64,000 nucleotides of DNA from Thermococcus chitonophagus (GCF_002214605.1 NZ_CP015193.1:600978-664977), one strand, 5' to 3'; shown: positions 45,696-54,445, counted from the first letter of the stretch. The notes: generated by a model from the sequence alone, not told the origin. Program-made: numbers and translations.

Positions 45696-46301
45696 TTAAA
45701 GGTTTTCCATGAACTTTTCCTTGATCCTCTGAGCGTACGCTGGGGGCAATACCCTCTCTATCTCTTTAAATATTTCTTCCATCATGGCTTTGTTCTCTTC
45801 TGAGATCCTCTTCATGACGTTCTCAATGTACGTTTCCACTAACATTTTTACCTCTTCGAGTTCCCTCTTCTCTTCTATTATTTCCTTGATCCTTTCATCG
45901 AGTTCGTGCAGGAATTCTGCGAGTTCTTTCATCTTAACATCAATGGGCTCTTGGGATTTTATTAACTCTCTTGCCTGTTCGTACTCTGGGCTTTTTCTTA
46001 TGTCCTTAGGCTCGTACATCTCTGAACCGAAGAGCGTTGGGGTCAATAAGATCTCTAATCTTAGCCCCTTCTTTATCATGTAGTACTTTCTGGGTCTCCC
46101 CCTGGGAATTTTTTCTATCCTGCTCTCAACTAACCCGGCCTCTTCTAGTATTCTCAGGTGTTCGAGTACGGCCTTTTGTCCAACCCCAAGCTCTTGACTA
46201 AGTTCGCTAACGAAGTAGGGTCTCTTGGTTAGCAGGAACAGTATCCTCCTCCTGGTTTCGTTCCCCAGGACATCGAGTAATTTTCCCAACTCCTCGCTCA
46301 T
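45696..46301 (-). CDS. phr: Heat-shock transcription repressor Phr
   Basis: A 201-residue winged-helix repressor nearly identical in layout to P. furiosus Phr, which represses hsp20, the AAA+ gene and its own gene at normal temperature by blocking RNA polymerase recruitment. The DNA-binding domain is LLDVLGNETRRRILFLLTKR then ELGVGQKAVLEHLRILEEAG and the wing KIPRGRPRKYYMIKKGL; the C-terminal half is a long helical dimerisation region. The ATG at 46301 has GAGGTGGTGCTT upstream; an earlier in-frame ATG at 46310 is inside that site. A CTAACA-N3-TGTTAG inverted repeat lies in its upstream region. Confidence 0.93.
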   Translation of the reverse strand: MSEELGKLLDVLGNETRRRILFLLTKRPYFVSELSQELGVGQKAVLEHLRILEEAGLVESRIEKIPRGRPRKYYMIKKGLRLEILLTPTLFGSEMYEPKDIRKSPEYEQARELIKSQEPIDVKMKELAEFLHELDERIKEIIEEKRELEEVKMLVETYIENVMKRISEENKAMMEEIFKEIERVLPPAYAQRIKEKFMENL

Positions 46302-46331
46302 AAGCACCACCTCTCGCCCGCTCCATTTTAT

Positions 46332-46346
46332 CTAACAGAATGTTAG
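46332..46346. promoter_or_regulatory. Inverted repeat CTAACA-N3-TGTTAG between phr and the divergent gene
   Basis: A 6-3-6 perfect inverted repeat in the 83-base divergent spacer, 31-45 bases before the phr ATG and close to the expected phr transcription start, where an autoregulating repressor would bind. Assignment to Phr is a guess from position. Confidence 0.45.
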
Positions 46347-46384
46347 GAAAAACTATTTTAAATATTTTCCCAAAATTAGCAATT

Positions 46385-46651
46385 ATGAAGGTTAGAGAAG
46401 TGCTTGAGTTGCTTGATCAGGCTGAAGCCAACGTTAAGATGGCAATAGTCGCTTATCAGGCTAGAATCTTTGAGAGCCCCTACACATCTTGGGAGTTCAC
46501 ACAAAAGTCCCTTGAGTTGCAGGATATACTTGATGAACTTAAAACCCTCCGGAAAAAGCTTGAAAGTATGAATCCTGAAGAAGAATTTAAAGATGAGGGA
46601 GTAATAAAAGCCCTAGTCAGGCTGAAGAACCTTAGGAGTCATGCTCTATGA
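46385..46651 (+). CDS. Small helical protein, 88 residues
   Basis: A soluble helical protein beginning MKVREVLELLDQAEANVKMA, rich in Leu, Glu and Lys, with segments SWEFTQKSLELQDILDELKT and LRKKLESMNPEEEFKDEG. Not a family I can name. The ATG at 46385 is 26 bases after the centre of TATTTTAAATATT (46354-46366), so the mRNA is probably leaderless. It diverges from phr across a short spacer and so might share its control. Its end overlaps the convergent HAD gene by 20 bases. Confidence 0.7.
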   Translation: MKVREVLELLDQAEANVKMAIVAYQARIFESPYTSWEFTQKSLELQDILDELKTLRKKLESMNPEEEFKDEGVIKALVRLKNLRSHAL

Positions 46652-47285
46652 GATCAAGGAGCTCATTAAGATTTGTTATGTAATAGTCGGCACCTTCAAC
46701 TCTCCTGCCCCTTATTATCTGTACGACCTTTATCCCAGCATTTTTCCCGGCCTTAACGTCGAGTTCGCTGTCCCCTACAAGCAGGGTCTCTTTCTTCTTA
46801 ACCCCCAGTATATTTATGGCCTTTTCAATGAGGTAAGGATTTGGTTTGACGCCGTCTAGGTACGAATAGTCCTTGCCAAGAACGACATCGAAGTAGTCGA
46901 GGAGATCAAAGGCCCTGAGAACGAGCTCTGTGTTGTCCTGAGATGCGTTGCTAACGGCAGCCAGCTTTATGCCCTTAGCCTTGAGCTTTTTTATGACGTC
47001 AACGTCGGGGTAGGCATGTATCTTTCCCTCCTTTAGCAGTTTCTCCCTGTATCGTCGGTTCGCTCTGTCCATAGCCTTCCAGAATTCTACGTGATCTATG
47101 CCAAAATTTTCAACGTAGCTCCTTGGTAGCTCCCCCTTCGCCATCTTTCTAAACGTCTCCCAGTCAATGAGAATCCCGAGCTCCTTCATTGCCGGAATTG
47201 CAATACTCTCATACCACTCCCTCAGTGAGTATCCCTCATAATAAACGAGCGTCTCATCCACGTCAAAAATTATGGCCTTTATCAT
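46632..47285 (-). CDS. HAD-superfamily hydrolase
   Basis: A 217-residue haloacid dehalogenase-fold phosphatase. Motif I DVDETLVYYEG (nucleophile Asp and D-x-D-x-T), motif II AVSNAS, motif III Lys in GVKPNPYLIEKA, and motif IV LLVGDSELDVKAGKNAG. A helical cap lies between motifs I and II (residues 20-100). Substrate cannot be told; many archaeal members act on phosphoglycolate or other small phosphate esters. The ATG at 47285 lies 47 bases from the divergent epimerase ATG. Confidence 0.92.
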   Translation of the reverse strand: MIKAIIFDVDETLVYYEGYSLREWYESIAIPAMKELGILIDWETFRKMAKGELPRSYVENFGIDHVEFWKAMDRANRRYREKLLKEGKIHAYPDVDVIKKLKAKGIKLAAVSNASQDNTELVLRAFDLLDYFDVVLGKDYSYLDGVKPNPYLIEKAINILGVKKKETLLVGDSELDVKAGKNAGIKVVQIIRGRRVEGADYYITNLNELLDLIEHDS

Positions 47286-47332
47286 TCTCTTCCCCGAAAC
47301 CGTTTTATTTGAACTCCTTAAAATCCTTCTAC

Positions 47333-48259
47333 ATGAAAAATAAGCTCATCGTTGTTACTGGAGGAGCTGGTTTCATAGGCTCGCACATAGCAGAGACCTT
47401 GGCTAGAGACAATGATGTCGTCGTTATAGACAATCTATATTCTGGAAGAATTGAAAACGTGCCAGAAAACGTGAAGTTCATAAATGCGGATGTAAGGGAC
47501 TTCGAAGCTATAGCCGATGTAATCAGGGAGGCTGACTACGTATTTCATGAGGCCGCTCAAATAAGTGTCGACGAGAGCGTTAGGAATCCAGTCTTTACTG
47601 AGGAAGTCAACGTAATTGGAACGGTAAATATTTTGATGGCTCTTGCTGAGGGTAATGGAAAGCTAATATTCGCTTCATCTGCCGCTGTTTATGGAGACAA
47701 TCCGAACCTCCCCCTTAAAGAAAGTGAAACGCCGTCCCCGATATCTCCCTATGGTGTGACAAAGCTTGCGGGTGAACACTACTGTAGAGTATTTTATGAG
47801 ATCTATGGCGTTCCTACAGTGGTTCTTAGGTATTTCAACGTTTATGGACCGAGACAGAGTTCTGCATATGCAGGTGTGATAAGTATATTCATGAGGAATG
47901 CAATAAAGAATAAACCCCTAACGATCTTTGGTGATGGAAAGCAGACTCGTGACTTTATCTATGTTAAGGACGTTGTCGAGGCAAACTTGCTAGTTGCCAA
48001 AAAGAAGAAGGCTGAGGGGGAGGTATTCAACGTTGCTACTGGTAAGGAGACAACGGTGCTTGAGCTGGCTCTAAAGATAATAGACCTTAGTGGGGCATCT
48101 TCTTCAATAGTCTTTGCACCCCCAAGGCCCGGGGATATAAGGAGGAGCGTTGCCGATATAAGCAAGCTGAGGAAGCTAGGATTCTCCCCTAAGTACACCT
48201 TAGAAGAGGGCCTAAAAGAGACGTTTGGCTGGTTCAAAAATGAATGGAAATACTTTTAA
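47333..48259 (+). CDS. NAD-dependent sugar-nucleotide epimerase (GalE-like)
   Basis: A 308-residue extended short-chain dehydrogenase. NAD motif VVTGGAGFIGSHIAETLA at the start, ADVRDF, catalytic Ser in FASSAAVYGD and Y-x3-K in SPYGVTKLAGEHYCR; substrate-binding end YFNVYGPRQ and GDGKQTRDFIYVKDVVEA. Likely a UDP-glucose/GlcNAc 4-epimerase feeding glycosylation. The ATG at 47333 lies 27 bases after the centre of CGTTTTATTT, fitting a leaderless mRNA; the in-frame start at 47189 would run through the divergent gene. Confidence 0.93.
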   Translation: MKNKLIVVTGGAGFIGSHIAETLARDNDVVVIDNLYSGRIENVPENVKFINADVRDFEAIADVIREADYVFHEAAQISVDESVRNPVFTEEVNVIGTVNILMALAEGNGKLIFASSAAVYGDNPNLPLKESETPSPISPYGVTKLAGEHYCRVFYEIYGVPTVVLRYFNVYGPRQSSAYAGVISIFMRNAIKNKPLTIFGDGKQTRDFIYVKDVVEANLLVAKKKKAEGEVFNVATGKETTVLELALKIIDLSGASSSIVFAPPRPGDIRRSVADISKLRKLGFSPKYTLEEGLKETFGWFKNEWKYF

Positions 48260-48305
48260 CCACTAGAAAATATTGGTAAACGTCAAGATTACAGGGGTGA
48301 TTTAA

Positions 48306-49004
48306 ATGGACAGGATCGCGAAAGCTAGGGAAATTATTGAGAAAGCAAAGGCTGAGAACAGGCCACTTGTTGAGCCAGAAGCAAAGGAGATTCTTAAGCT
48401 TTATGGAATTCCCGTTCCTGAGTTTAAGGTTGCAAGGAATGAGGATGAAGCCGTTCAATTCGCAAGGGAGATAGGATACCCCGTTGTCATGAAGATCGTC
48501 TCACCACAGATAATCCACAAGAGCGACGCTGGCGGTGTTAAGATAAACATAAAGAACGATGAAGAGGCTAGAGAAGCCTTCAGGACGATAATGCAGAATG
48601 CAAAGAACTACAAGCCAGATGCTGACCTTTGGGGTGTCATAATTTACAGGATGCTTCCACTTGGAAAGGAAGTCATCGTTGGAATGATCAGGGATCCCCA
48701 GTTTGGACCTGCAGTCATGTTCGGCCTTGGTGGAATATTTGTCGAGATCCTTAAGGATGTAAGCTTCAGAGTTGCTCCAGTCAGCAAGGATGAGGCACTT
48801 GACATGATCAAGGAGATTAAGGCCTATCCAATCCTTGCTGGTGCAAGAGGTGAGAAGCCCGTCAATATTGAAGCATTGGCTGACATAATAGTCAAGGTTG
48901 GCGAGTTAGCTCTTGAGCTTCCTGAGATCAAGGAGATTGACATAAACCCAATCTTTGCATATGAGGATTCGGCAGTTGCCGTAGATGCTAGGATGATACT
49001 TTGA
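48306..49004 (+). CDS. acdB: Acetyl-CoA synthetase I (ADP-forming), beta subunit
   Basis: A 232-residue ATP-grasp subunit closely like the beta subunit of P. furiosus ACD I, whose alpha partner is encoded elsewhere. Conserved pieces: EAKEILKLYGIPVPEFKVAR, YPVVMKIVSPQIIHKSDAGG with the phospho-His, EVIVGMIRDPQFGPAVMFGL, and EIDINPIFAYEDSAVAVDAR. GGGGTGATTTAA precedes the ATG. It stands alone, unlike the alpha/beta pair at 16-18 kb. Confidence 0.94.
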   Translation: MDRIAKAREIIEKAKAENRPLVEPEAKEILKLYGIPVPEFKVARNEDEAVQFAREIGYPVVMKIVSPQIIHKSDAGGVKINIKNDEEAREAFRTIMQNAKNYKPDADLWGVIIYRMLPLGKEVIVGMIRDPQFGPAVMFGLGGIFVEILKDVSFRVAPVSKDEALDMIKEIKAYPILAGARGEKPVNIEALADIIVKVGELALELPEIKEIDINPIFAYEDSAVAVDARMIL

Positions 49005-49016
49005 CTTTTCTTATCA

Positions 49017-49039
49017 TTTCTCTGCTTATCTCAGAGAAA
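49017..49039. repeat. 8-bp inverted repeat after acdB
   Basis: TTTCTCTG (49017-49024) and CAGAGAAA (49032-49039) are perfectly complementary around a 7-base loop, 12 bases after the acdB stop. It could form an RNA 3' hairpin that protects the message, or be an operator for the next gene, whose possible TATA box (GCTTAAAAG) starts right after. No T-run follows. Confidence 0.4.
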
Positions 49040-49100
49040 AGCTTAAAAGAAAGGTTCTCATACGATTTATTGAAAACTTACAAGGAGGTATAGAGCGCCG

Positions 49101-49433
49101 ATGGAGGAGGAAGAGTCGAGTAGTTTTTGGGCAAAATTGTTTAAGAAGGATCATGAGCAGGTTTTAGAGCAGGAGATAACGGAAGATGCATATGAGGAAT
49201 TGAAATCTCTTCTCATGAGAGCAAAGCCCGAAATAAATGGGGACGATCTAATAGTTCACCTCCCCCGGGCAGATATAATCCTAAGACCTGGGAAGTTGCT
49301 CATTAAAGCGAAGACCAAGAAAGAGGCTGAAAAGGTATTGAGAAATATCCATCATTATTCACAACCTCCTGGTTTATGGCCTGCCTATGGCTTAACATAC
49401 TCTATAAAAAAGGAGAGAAGTCGAATATCTTAG
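49101..49433 (+). CDS. Uncharacterised protein, 110 residues
   Basis: A soluble acidic-then-basic protein, starting MEEEESSSFWAKLFKKDHEQ. The middle (PEINGDDLIVHLPRADIILR) looks like a small beta structure and KAKTKKEAEKVLRNIHHYSQ a helix. No family recognised. AGGAGGT lies 11 bases before the ATG, a bit far, so the start is uncertain. It has its own spacer on both sides. Confidence 0.6.
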   Translation: MEEEESSSFWAKLFKKDHEQVLEQEITEDAYEELKSLLMRAKPEINGDDLIVHLPRADIILRPGKLLIKAKTKKEAEKVLRNIHHYSQPPGLWPAYGLTYSIKKERSRIS

Positions 49434-49578
49434 CTCATCCTCAATTCAATTTTTCTTGGGATTTTTCTCACAAATTGTTACGAAATATAATAGAAAAATA
49501 TTAAAGCCTTGCATATTATCGAGCCACAAGGTGAAATGATAGTTAATTAGGTTACATCCAGATATGGAGGTGAATCGT

Positions 49579-50343
49579 TTGGATTTAACCTTGATATATT
49601 CGTTAGTAATAACTATCTCACTATTATATCTACTGGTATTCTTCATTCGGAGGATAAATAGGTATTCTGGAAAAGTTAGGAAGGCTATTGTTGGACTTAC
49701 AGGTTTTTTAACTCTTGCTGTTATTGTAAGAGCTGTAGAAACGTTTGGAAAATTTACCGGAAAAAGTGAGGTCGGAGCTGTAACTTATGTCATATACTCC
49801 TTTACAATACTTGGCATGATGATAATGATCACATGGTATGTTAAGTTCTTGGAGGAGGAATATCCATTCATAATACAACCTCAGAAGAAAGTAGGTGAGA
49901 ATGGAGGAGGGGAAAAGCTGATAGGGGCTTACATAATATCCGGAGCAAGATCAAGAATTGTGGATCTTATAAATATGATAAAAGAGCTCAATGCTCCAAT
50001 TTTGATTTTTACTCGTTCTCCAGACTTTTATAAGGATCTTGGAGAGAATGTAAGAGTTGTGTGGATAACTCAAGCTTCTGACGAAGGCATTCCTCCTACA
50101 AAACTACACGTGATTCAGGAATACGCCATAAGATTCGCGAAAGAAAATAACTATGCTGTGATAATAATTGACTGCCTCGAGTATCTTTTGATATATAATG
50201 AATTCCCGAGCGTGTTCAAGTTCCTTGTAAACCTCAAGGATCACCTTTTGATGCTCAACTCGGCACTAGTCTTGGCTGTTGATGAGAAGGCTCTTGAGCC
50301 GAGGCAGTACACTCTGCTCCTTAACGAGTTCGAGCCACTCTGA
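49579..50343 (+). CDS. DUF835 protein with three-helix membrane N-terminus
   Basis: A 254-residue protein. Three hydrophobic helices (about 3-24, 38-52 and 66-90) are followed by a linker with GENGGGEK and the cytosolic DUF835 domain (GAYIISGARSRIVDLINMIK, APILIFTRSPDF, NYAVIIIDCLEYLLIYNEFP, LLMLNSALVLAVDEKALEPR), a degenerate RecA-like fold common in Thermococcales. Role unknown; suspected in signalling or motility contexts in other archaea. I take the TTG at 49579, which has GGAGGTGA five bases upstream; the in-frame ATG at 49564 sits within that ribosome site. End overlaps the convergent MFS gene by 23 bases. Confidence 0.82.
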   Translation: MDLTLIYSLVITISLLYLLVFFIRRINRYSGKVRKAIVGLTGFLTLAVIVRAVETFGKFTGKSEVGAVTYVIYSFTILGMMIMITWYVKFLEEEYPFIIQPQKKVGENGGGEKLIGAYIISGARSRIVDLINMIKELNAPILIFTRSPDFYKDLGENVRVVWITQASDEGIPPTKLHVIQEYAIRFAKENNYAVIIIDCLEYLLIYNEFPSVFKFLVNLKDHLLMLNSALVLAVDEKALEPRQYTLLLNEFEPL

Positions 50344-51487
50344 GTATGAGGAAGAGGAGTGCCATAAGGACAAACATTACCAGACTTACGCCATAGGGCA
50401 AAGTTGGATGGGCGCTGGCTAATCCTCCGGCTACAAGTGGGGCAAATAGGGAGATAATCCTGTTGTAGCTTGAAATTGCAGCATGGAACTCGCTCACCCT
50501 GTCCTTTGGGATTAAAGAGAACTTCCATGCCCTATAGAACGGGAACCATATTGCGCTCCCCAAGGCCTCGAGCATGTAAGCAACGACAGCGAGCCAGAAA
50601 GGAGGGGAGAGGGCCATTATGAGTGCGTACAGGGCTGAGATAAACATGCCCAGTGACATTGCGATGAACCCCTTTTCCTTTGGGAACCTCTCGCTGAGAT
50701 AAGTTCCCAGGATCATCGCTACGCTGTTCGCACACTCTATTAGGGTAACCTCAAAGATCGTCTTGTGTAACGTGAAGACAACGTAGTTTATCAAGACAAA
50801 GGTTGGGGCAAGGGCCCAGGATAGTGTGAATAGGGCTTCAAAAAGCAGCAGAAGCTTAAACTCCCCAACCCTGAACTTAAATCCTTCCGGCTGTATTCTT
50901 TCTTCTTTCCCCACTGAGGGCAGGAAGAAGTGGATGTAGAGTATCGTTGGGATTGATAGGAGACCGAAGATCATGAAGGCCATTCGATAGTGTTCGGGCT
51001 TAAAGAATACGTATCCAAAGATGTAGCCCAGGATGGGATAGAATATTAGTCTGCTGATTTCCGGTATCCTCAGGTGCCATGCGAATATTTCCTCATATTT
51101 GTCTTCCGGATATATTATCTGCTCGTATGCCCTGTAGAGGGGATATAAAATCGTTGACACTTTCTCTATTAGCCTACCAAGGAAGAGCATTATCGAAGCA
51201 TAAACTCCCTGGGCCAAGCCGTAGAATATGTAGGCTACCCCATCGAGAGCATCTATCACCATTAACCCTTTCTTGATGTCCCACTTGTTGAATGCTCTGC
51301 CTATGATGTATGTCGCCGGAATTAGAGCTACATTAACAACCGTAAAGAGTATTCCAACGTCGAGAACGCTGTAGCCAGTGAGCATCATGTAGAGCGGCAG
51401 GAGTAGCCAGACGATAAGTTGGGGCTCTATGAGTGCGTGATATATCATGTACGCCTTGGCACCCTTAGGTATTTCGCTCCAGCGCAT
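50321..51487 (-). CDS. Major facilitator superfamily transporter
   Basis: A 388-residue MFS protein with 11-12 hydrophobic helices, beginning MRWSEIPKGAKAYMIYHALI. Typical loop signatures are FNKWDIKKGLMVIDALDG after TM2 and the second-half SERFPKEKGFIAMSLGMF. The closing RVARTR is basic. Substrate unknown. A second MFS gene lies at 52157-53314, with a broken acetyltransferase between them on the same strand. Confidence 0.88.
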   Translation of the reverse strand: MRWSEIPKGAKAYMIYHALIEPQLIVWLLLPLYMMLTGYSVLDVGILFTVVNVALIPATYIIGRAFNKWDIKKGLMVIDALDGVAYIFYGLAQGVYASIMLFLGRLIEKVSTILYPLYRAYEQIIYPEDKYEEIFAWHLRIPEISRLIFYPILGYIFGYVFFKPEHYRMAFMIFGLLSIPTILYIHFFLPSVGKEERIQPEGFKFRVGEFKLLLLFEALFTLSWALAPTFVLINYVVFTLHKTIFEVTLIECANSVAMILGTYLSERFPKEKGFIAMSLGMFISALYALIMALSPPFWLAVVAYMLEALGSAIWFPFYRAWKFSLIPKDRVSEFHAAISSYNRIISLFAPLVAGGLASAHPTLPYGVSLVMFVLMALLFLILRVARTR

Positions 51488-51522
51488 TGTGAAGGCTTTT
51501 CCATGTATTTTGATTTATAAAA

Positions 51523-52142
51523 TTATCCGCGGCGAAGCCACTCTTTTAAGGCCTTGCTGACTATTGAGATGAACTCTTCTTTTGTCCCTCCCTCGGAGTA
51601 GAACTTCTCTAGCAAATCTAGGAATTCGAGTTCTTCCCTTGTGTACTTCTCTCTGTCCCACTTAAATATCTTAAACTCCTCTCCCAGGATCTCTATTGTC
51701 CTAAGGGGAACTTCTTCATCGCTAAGATCTTTCATTAGCTCTATCGTGTTCACTATTTTGTATCCCATCTTCTTCCAAACCCAATGGCATCTTTATCCTG
51801 GGGGAGGACGTAGAGGTAGAGCGCATTGTCATGCTTTTTAACTTCCTCCTCAGCTCTCCTTACTAACGCCTTTCCCATCCCTTGTCCTCGGAATTTTGGC
51901 TTTACGAAGAGCTCCTCAATCCAGTAGCAGCCTTCTCTGGAGGACAGCCTTATAAATCCGGCAGGTTCATCCTTGTATGCTATGAATATCAGGTCTCCCC
52001 TCTCGAAGTATTCTTTCGCCTCTCTCTTTAACTCCTCCTCGTTAAAGCCCCATCCTTGCTTTCCTCGGAGCTCGCGGAAGAATTCAACGTAGAGGCTTTG
52101 AAAGTCTGCAAGGTTTTCTCTGCTCACCGTGAGTACCTTCAT
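51523..52142 (-). pseudogene. GNAT acetyltransferase gene with a frameshift
   Basis: The first frame (ATG 52142, after GGGGATG) encodes a GNAT domain: FIAYKDEPAGFIRLSSREG, the acetyl-CoA loop ELFVKPKFRGQGMGKALVRR, then ALYLYVLPQDKDAIGF and a premature stop at 51753. The other frame continues exactly where the family should: WKKMGYKIVNTIELMKDLSD, ending at 51523. Adding one T to the TTT run near 51774-51778 restores AIGFWKKMGYK, the usual GNAT C-terminal motif, and gives about 207 residues. So this is one gene split by a one-base loss, real or sequencing error. Either part alone would lack a complete fold. Confidence 0.82.
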
Positions 52143-52156
52143 GAACATCCCCTAAT

Positions 52157-53314
52157 CTAATATGTCGAGATATTAAAAATCCTAATTACTCGATATATCC
52201 AGAGACCTGAAGCGATAGCTAAGGCTCCGAGGCTTAGTGATAGAACTTCCTGGGGAGCTCCCCCCTCTATAAGCCATGCCACCAAAATTTGGGAGATTGG
52301 GATTATTAAAGTTGCAACGACATCGAAAATCCCCCTAATTGTTCCGAGCCTTTCAAGCGGAACATACTTCTGCATTATGCTATCGAATGAAACGTTCAAC
52401 AACTCTCCTCCCAGCCCCAGGATGAACACTGAAACCGAGAGAACAGCTAATACTGGAAAGCCAAGCATTGCCAAGGCTAGGCTTTGAAGCACGACCCCGA
52501 GCAGGAGAGACCTACTCACCCCTACACTCTTCCTATGAGTAATATAAGCTAACGCAGACACTCCAATTAGACTGCCGAAGGTTGTCACCGACTTTAGCAC
52601 TCCATATAAGAGTTCTCCCTCTTTAATCCTCCTGAGGTTGGAGAATATGAATATTCTAGCTGACCCAAGCGCGAAGTTAAACACTAGAACTGCCGTGAGG
52701 ATTCCAAAGACGAGCTTCCTATTAAACTTTACGGTTTCATGACTTTCAGCTCTCTTTTTGCCTACTTCAAGGTTGAGAAAAGGTACCAATGAGAGTGCAC
52801 CGATTATGAGGAGCAGGGAGTCGATTGCCATGGCCTCTATCCCGAGCTTTAAGGAGAGGAAGCCCGCTATTGGAAAGGCTACTAGTGATGTTACATTTTC
52901 AACGGTAGCTAGTGTTGAGTTTAGCCTTTGAAGTTCCTCCTCTTTCAAGGTCATCGACGCTATTAAGGAAAGCCCGTAATAGCGGTGAAGGATATCTAAG
53001 GCGGAAATTCCAGAAATTATCAGATAGAAGGCAATTAGATTTGACGATAGTGGAATTATAACTAGGACGAGTACTCCTTGAAGGAGAAGTGCCAAGAATG
53101 CTACCCTAACCTTCTTTTTGGTTCTATCGAGAGTTCTTCCCAAGATTGGTGGAAGGATAACCCAGGGAAGGTGCGAGAACAGCGCAAACCCTCCTATGCT
53201 CAGGAGAGAACTCGTACTGTTTAGTAGACTCCAAGGTAGGGCAACGCTTTCTATGGCATCACCTATAATCCTGAGAGCTGATGTTAGGAGGTGCAACTGG
53301 TAGAGCTTTTTCAT
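52157..53314 (-). CDS. Major facilitator superfamily transporter (enterobactin-exporter-like)
   Basis: A 385-residue MFS protein with about 12 hydrophobic helices, starting MKKLYQLHLLTSALRIIGDA. Signature loop GRTLDRTKKKVRVAFLALLL follows TM2, and KYVPLERLGTIRGIFDV lies near the end, as in MFS_3 exporters. It ends 15 bases before the acetyltransferase start. Export of a small molecule is likely, identity unknown. Confidence 0.88.
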   Translation of the reverse strand: MKKLYQLHLLTSALRIIGDAIESVALPWSLLNSTSSLLSIGGFALFSHLPWVILPPILGRTLDRTKKKVRVAFLALLLQGVLVLVIIPLSSNLIAFYLIISGISALDILHRYYGLSLIASMTLKEEELQRLNSTLATVENVTSLVAFPIAGFLSLKLGIEAMAIDSLLLIIGALSLVPFLNLEVGKKRAESHETVKFNRKLVFGILTAVLVFNFALGSARIFIFSNLRRIKEGELLYGVLKSVTTFGSLIGVSALAYITHRKSVGVSRSLLLGVVLQSLALAMLGFPVLAVLSVSVFILGLGGELLNVSFDSIMQKYVPLERLGTIRGIFDVVATLIIPISQILVAWLIEGGAPQEVLSLSLGALAIASGLWIYRVIRIFNISTY

Positions 53315-53421
53315 ACAGAGGGGATGAATTAATGAGGGTTAAAAATTTTGGTAGCTTGTCTAAGTCCTCTTTTATGTGCTTGGCAAATATTCCGGAATAG
53401 ATAAACATAGTTTCGGTTTCT

Positions 53422-53677
53422 TCAATTGATTATTATGCCCTCATAGGAGTCCAGCTCATTGAGCACGGAGTTAAGCTTTTGCAGGGCCTCATGAAGCTTG
53501 GTTGGGTTCGGTGTTGGCTTAAAAGTGTAGCTATTGAACTTCTCATAGCTTTCTAGTTTGATGCAGTACCACTCTTTCAACCTAGCTCTCTTCAAAGACC
53601 CAGTACTTTTCCAGCTTGCATTCGAGTTTATCGTGTCGAGTTTTTGGTTTCAGGAGGTCTTTCCCCTCTCTCATCAT
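53422..53677 (-). pseudogene. Small unknown gene with a frameshift
   Basis: From an ATG at 53677, with AGGAG five bases upstream, the reverse strand reads MMREGKDLLKPKTRHDKLEC then KLEKYWVFEES and stops at 53582. In another frame the text carries on as RARLKEWYCIKLESYEKFNS, then PTPNPTKLHEALQKLNSVLN and ELDSYEGIIIN to a stop at 53422. Removing one base near 53588-53592 joins them to ...KYWVFERARLKEWY..., an 84-85-residue protein with good coding character. I do not recognise the family. The spacers around it (53315-53421 and 53678-53895) show no other gene. Confidence 0.55.
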
Positions 53678-53895
53678 TAGGACTCCTGACAACCGTCAAA
53701 ATTTTATTCCATTATTTCTCCGATGATCTCAGTCGGAATGATATTTTAGATCTTTCTCCTGAAATAAGTTTTTCACTGAACTGAGTGGGTAATTCTGTGC
53801 TAAAGTTACGAAAGTTGCTAACTAAGGAACAGCCCTTGAGCAACATATGAGATAAGTTCAAAGAAAACACAGCTTTGGATTTTTTCTATCCTCTA

Positions 53896-53923
53896 AGAGG
53901 GAGTACTAGTGTCCCATCCCTCT
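53896..53923. promoter_or_regulatory. Inverted repeat before wHTH gene promoter
   Basis: AGAGGGA (53896-53902) and TCCCTCT (53917-53923) flank a 14-base spacer and end just before the TATA-like ACTATTTAAG (53925-53934). The place fits an operator for a repressor of the downstream helix-turn-helix operon, perhaps its own product. Confidence 0.4.
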
Positions 53924-53994
53924 CACTATTTAAGCTTCCCACCTGCTCACCTCTGACCAGAAAGCCTAAAGAAGTGATCACTGAATATAAATTC

Positions 53995-54435
53995 ATGCTA
54001 GATAGCGACTTAGCGAGGGAGCTTCAGGATCTCAGGAAGACTTTGGAAGACCTAAAAAAGAGCTTTCTCATAGTTTCCCAACTTGCTCAAGCTTACCTTA
54101 GGCTGATCAACATATACGCCGAGTATGGAGGAATAGGCATTGACGTTGCTATTCCTGAGATAAAGAATGATTCTATAGCTAGGGAGATAGTTAAGGTGCT
54201 GTTTGACTTGAGAAAGGCCAATATAAGCCAAATAACCCGCGAATTAAAGGGTAGAAGAGGTAAAGCTTCAAGAAACACTGTTAGAAGTAAGATTAAGTTG
54301 CTTAAGGATCTTGGGATTGTCGTTGAGGTTCCTGGGGAGAAGGGGAAGGTGTATGCGCTCTCTCGAGATGTGATCAAGAGGTGGCTTGAGATGATCGGAA
54401 TACCAATTACCCTTGATCACAATAATGAATATTGA
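53995..54435 (+). CDS. Winged-helix protein with N-terminal coiled coil
   Basis: A 146-residue protein. A coiled coil (LARELQDLRKTLEDLKKSFL) opens it; a winged helix follows (IVKVLFDLRKANISQITREL, TVRSKIKLLKDLGIVVEVPG, KGKVYALSRDVIKRWLEMIG). It reads as a transcription regulator of ArsR/MarR-like build. The ATG at 53995 has no ribosome site; GTG at 53973 is an alternative in frame. TATA-like ACTATTTAAG at 53925 is its likely promoter. Two small genes follow at once, forming a three- or four-gene operon. Confidence 0.72.
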   Translation: MLDSDLARELQDLRKTLEDLKKSFLIVSQLAQAYLRLINIYAEYGGIGIDVAIPEIKNDSIAREIVKVLFDLRKANISQITRELKGRRGKASRNTVRSKIKLLKDLGIVVEVPGEKGKVYALSRDVIKRWLEMIGIPITLDHNNEY

Positions 54436-54445
54436 GGTGGTTGAG

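Noticed and set aside
53700-53760. C/D sRNA-like GATGAT...CCTGAA
   Set aside because: No D' box and no C' box at proper spacing.
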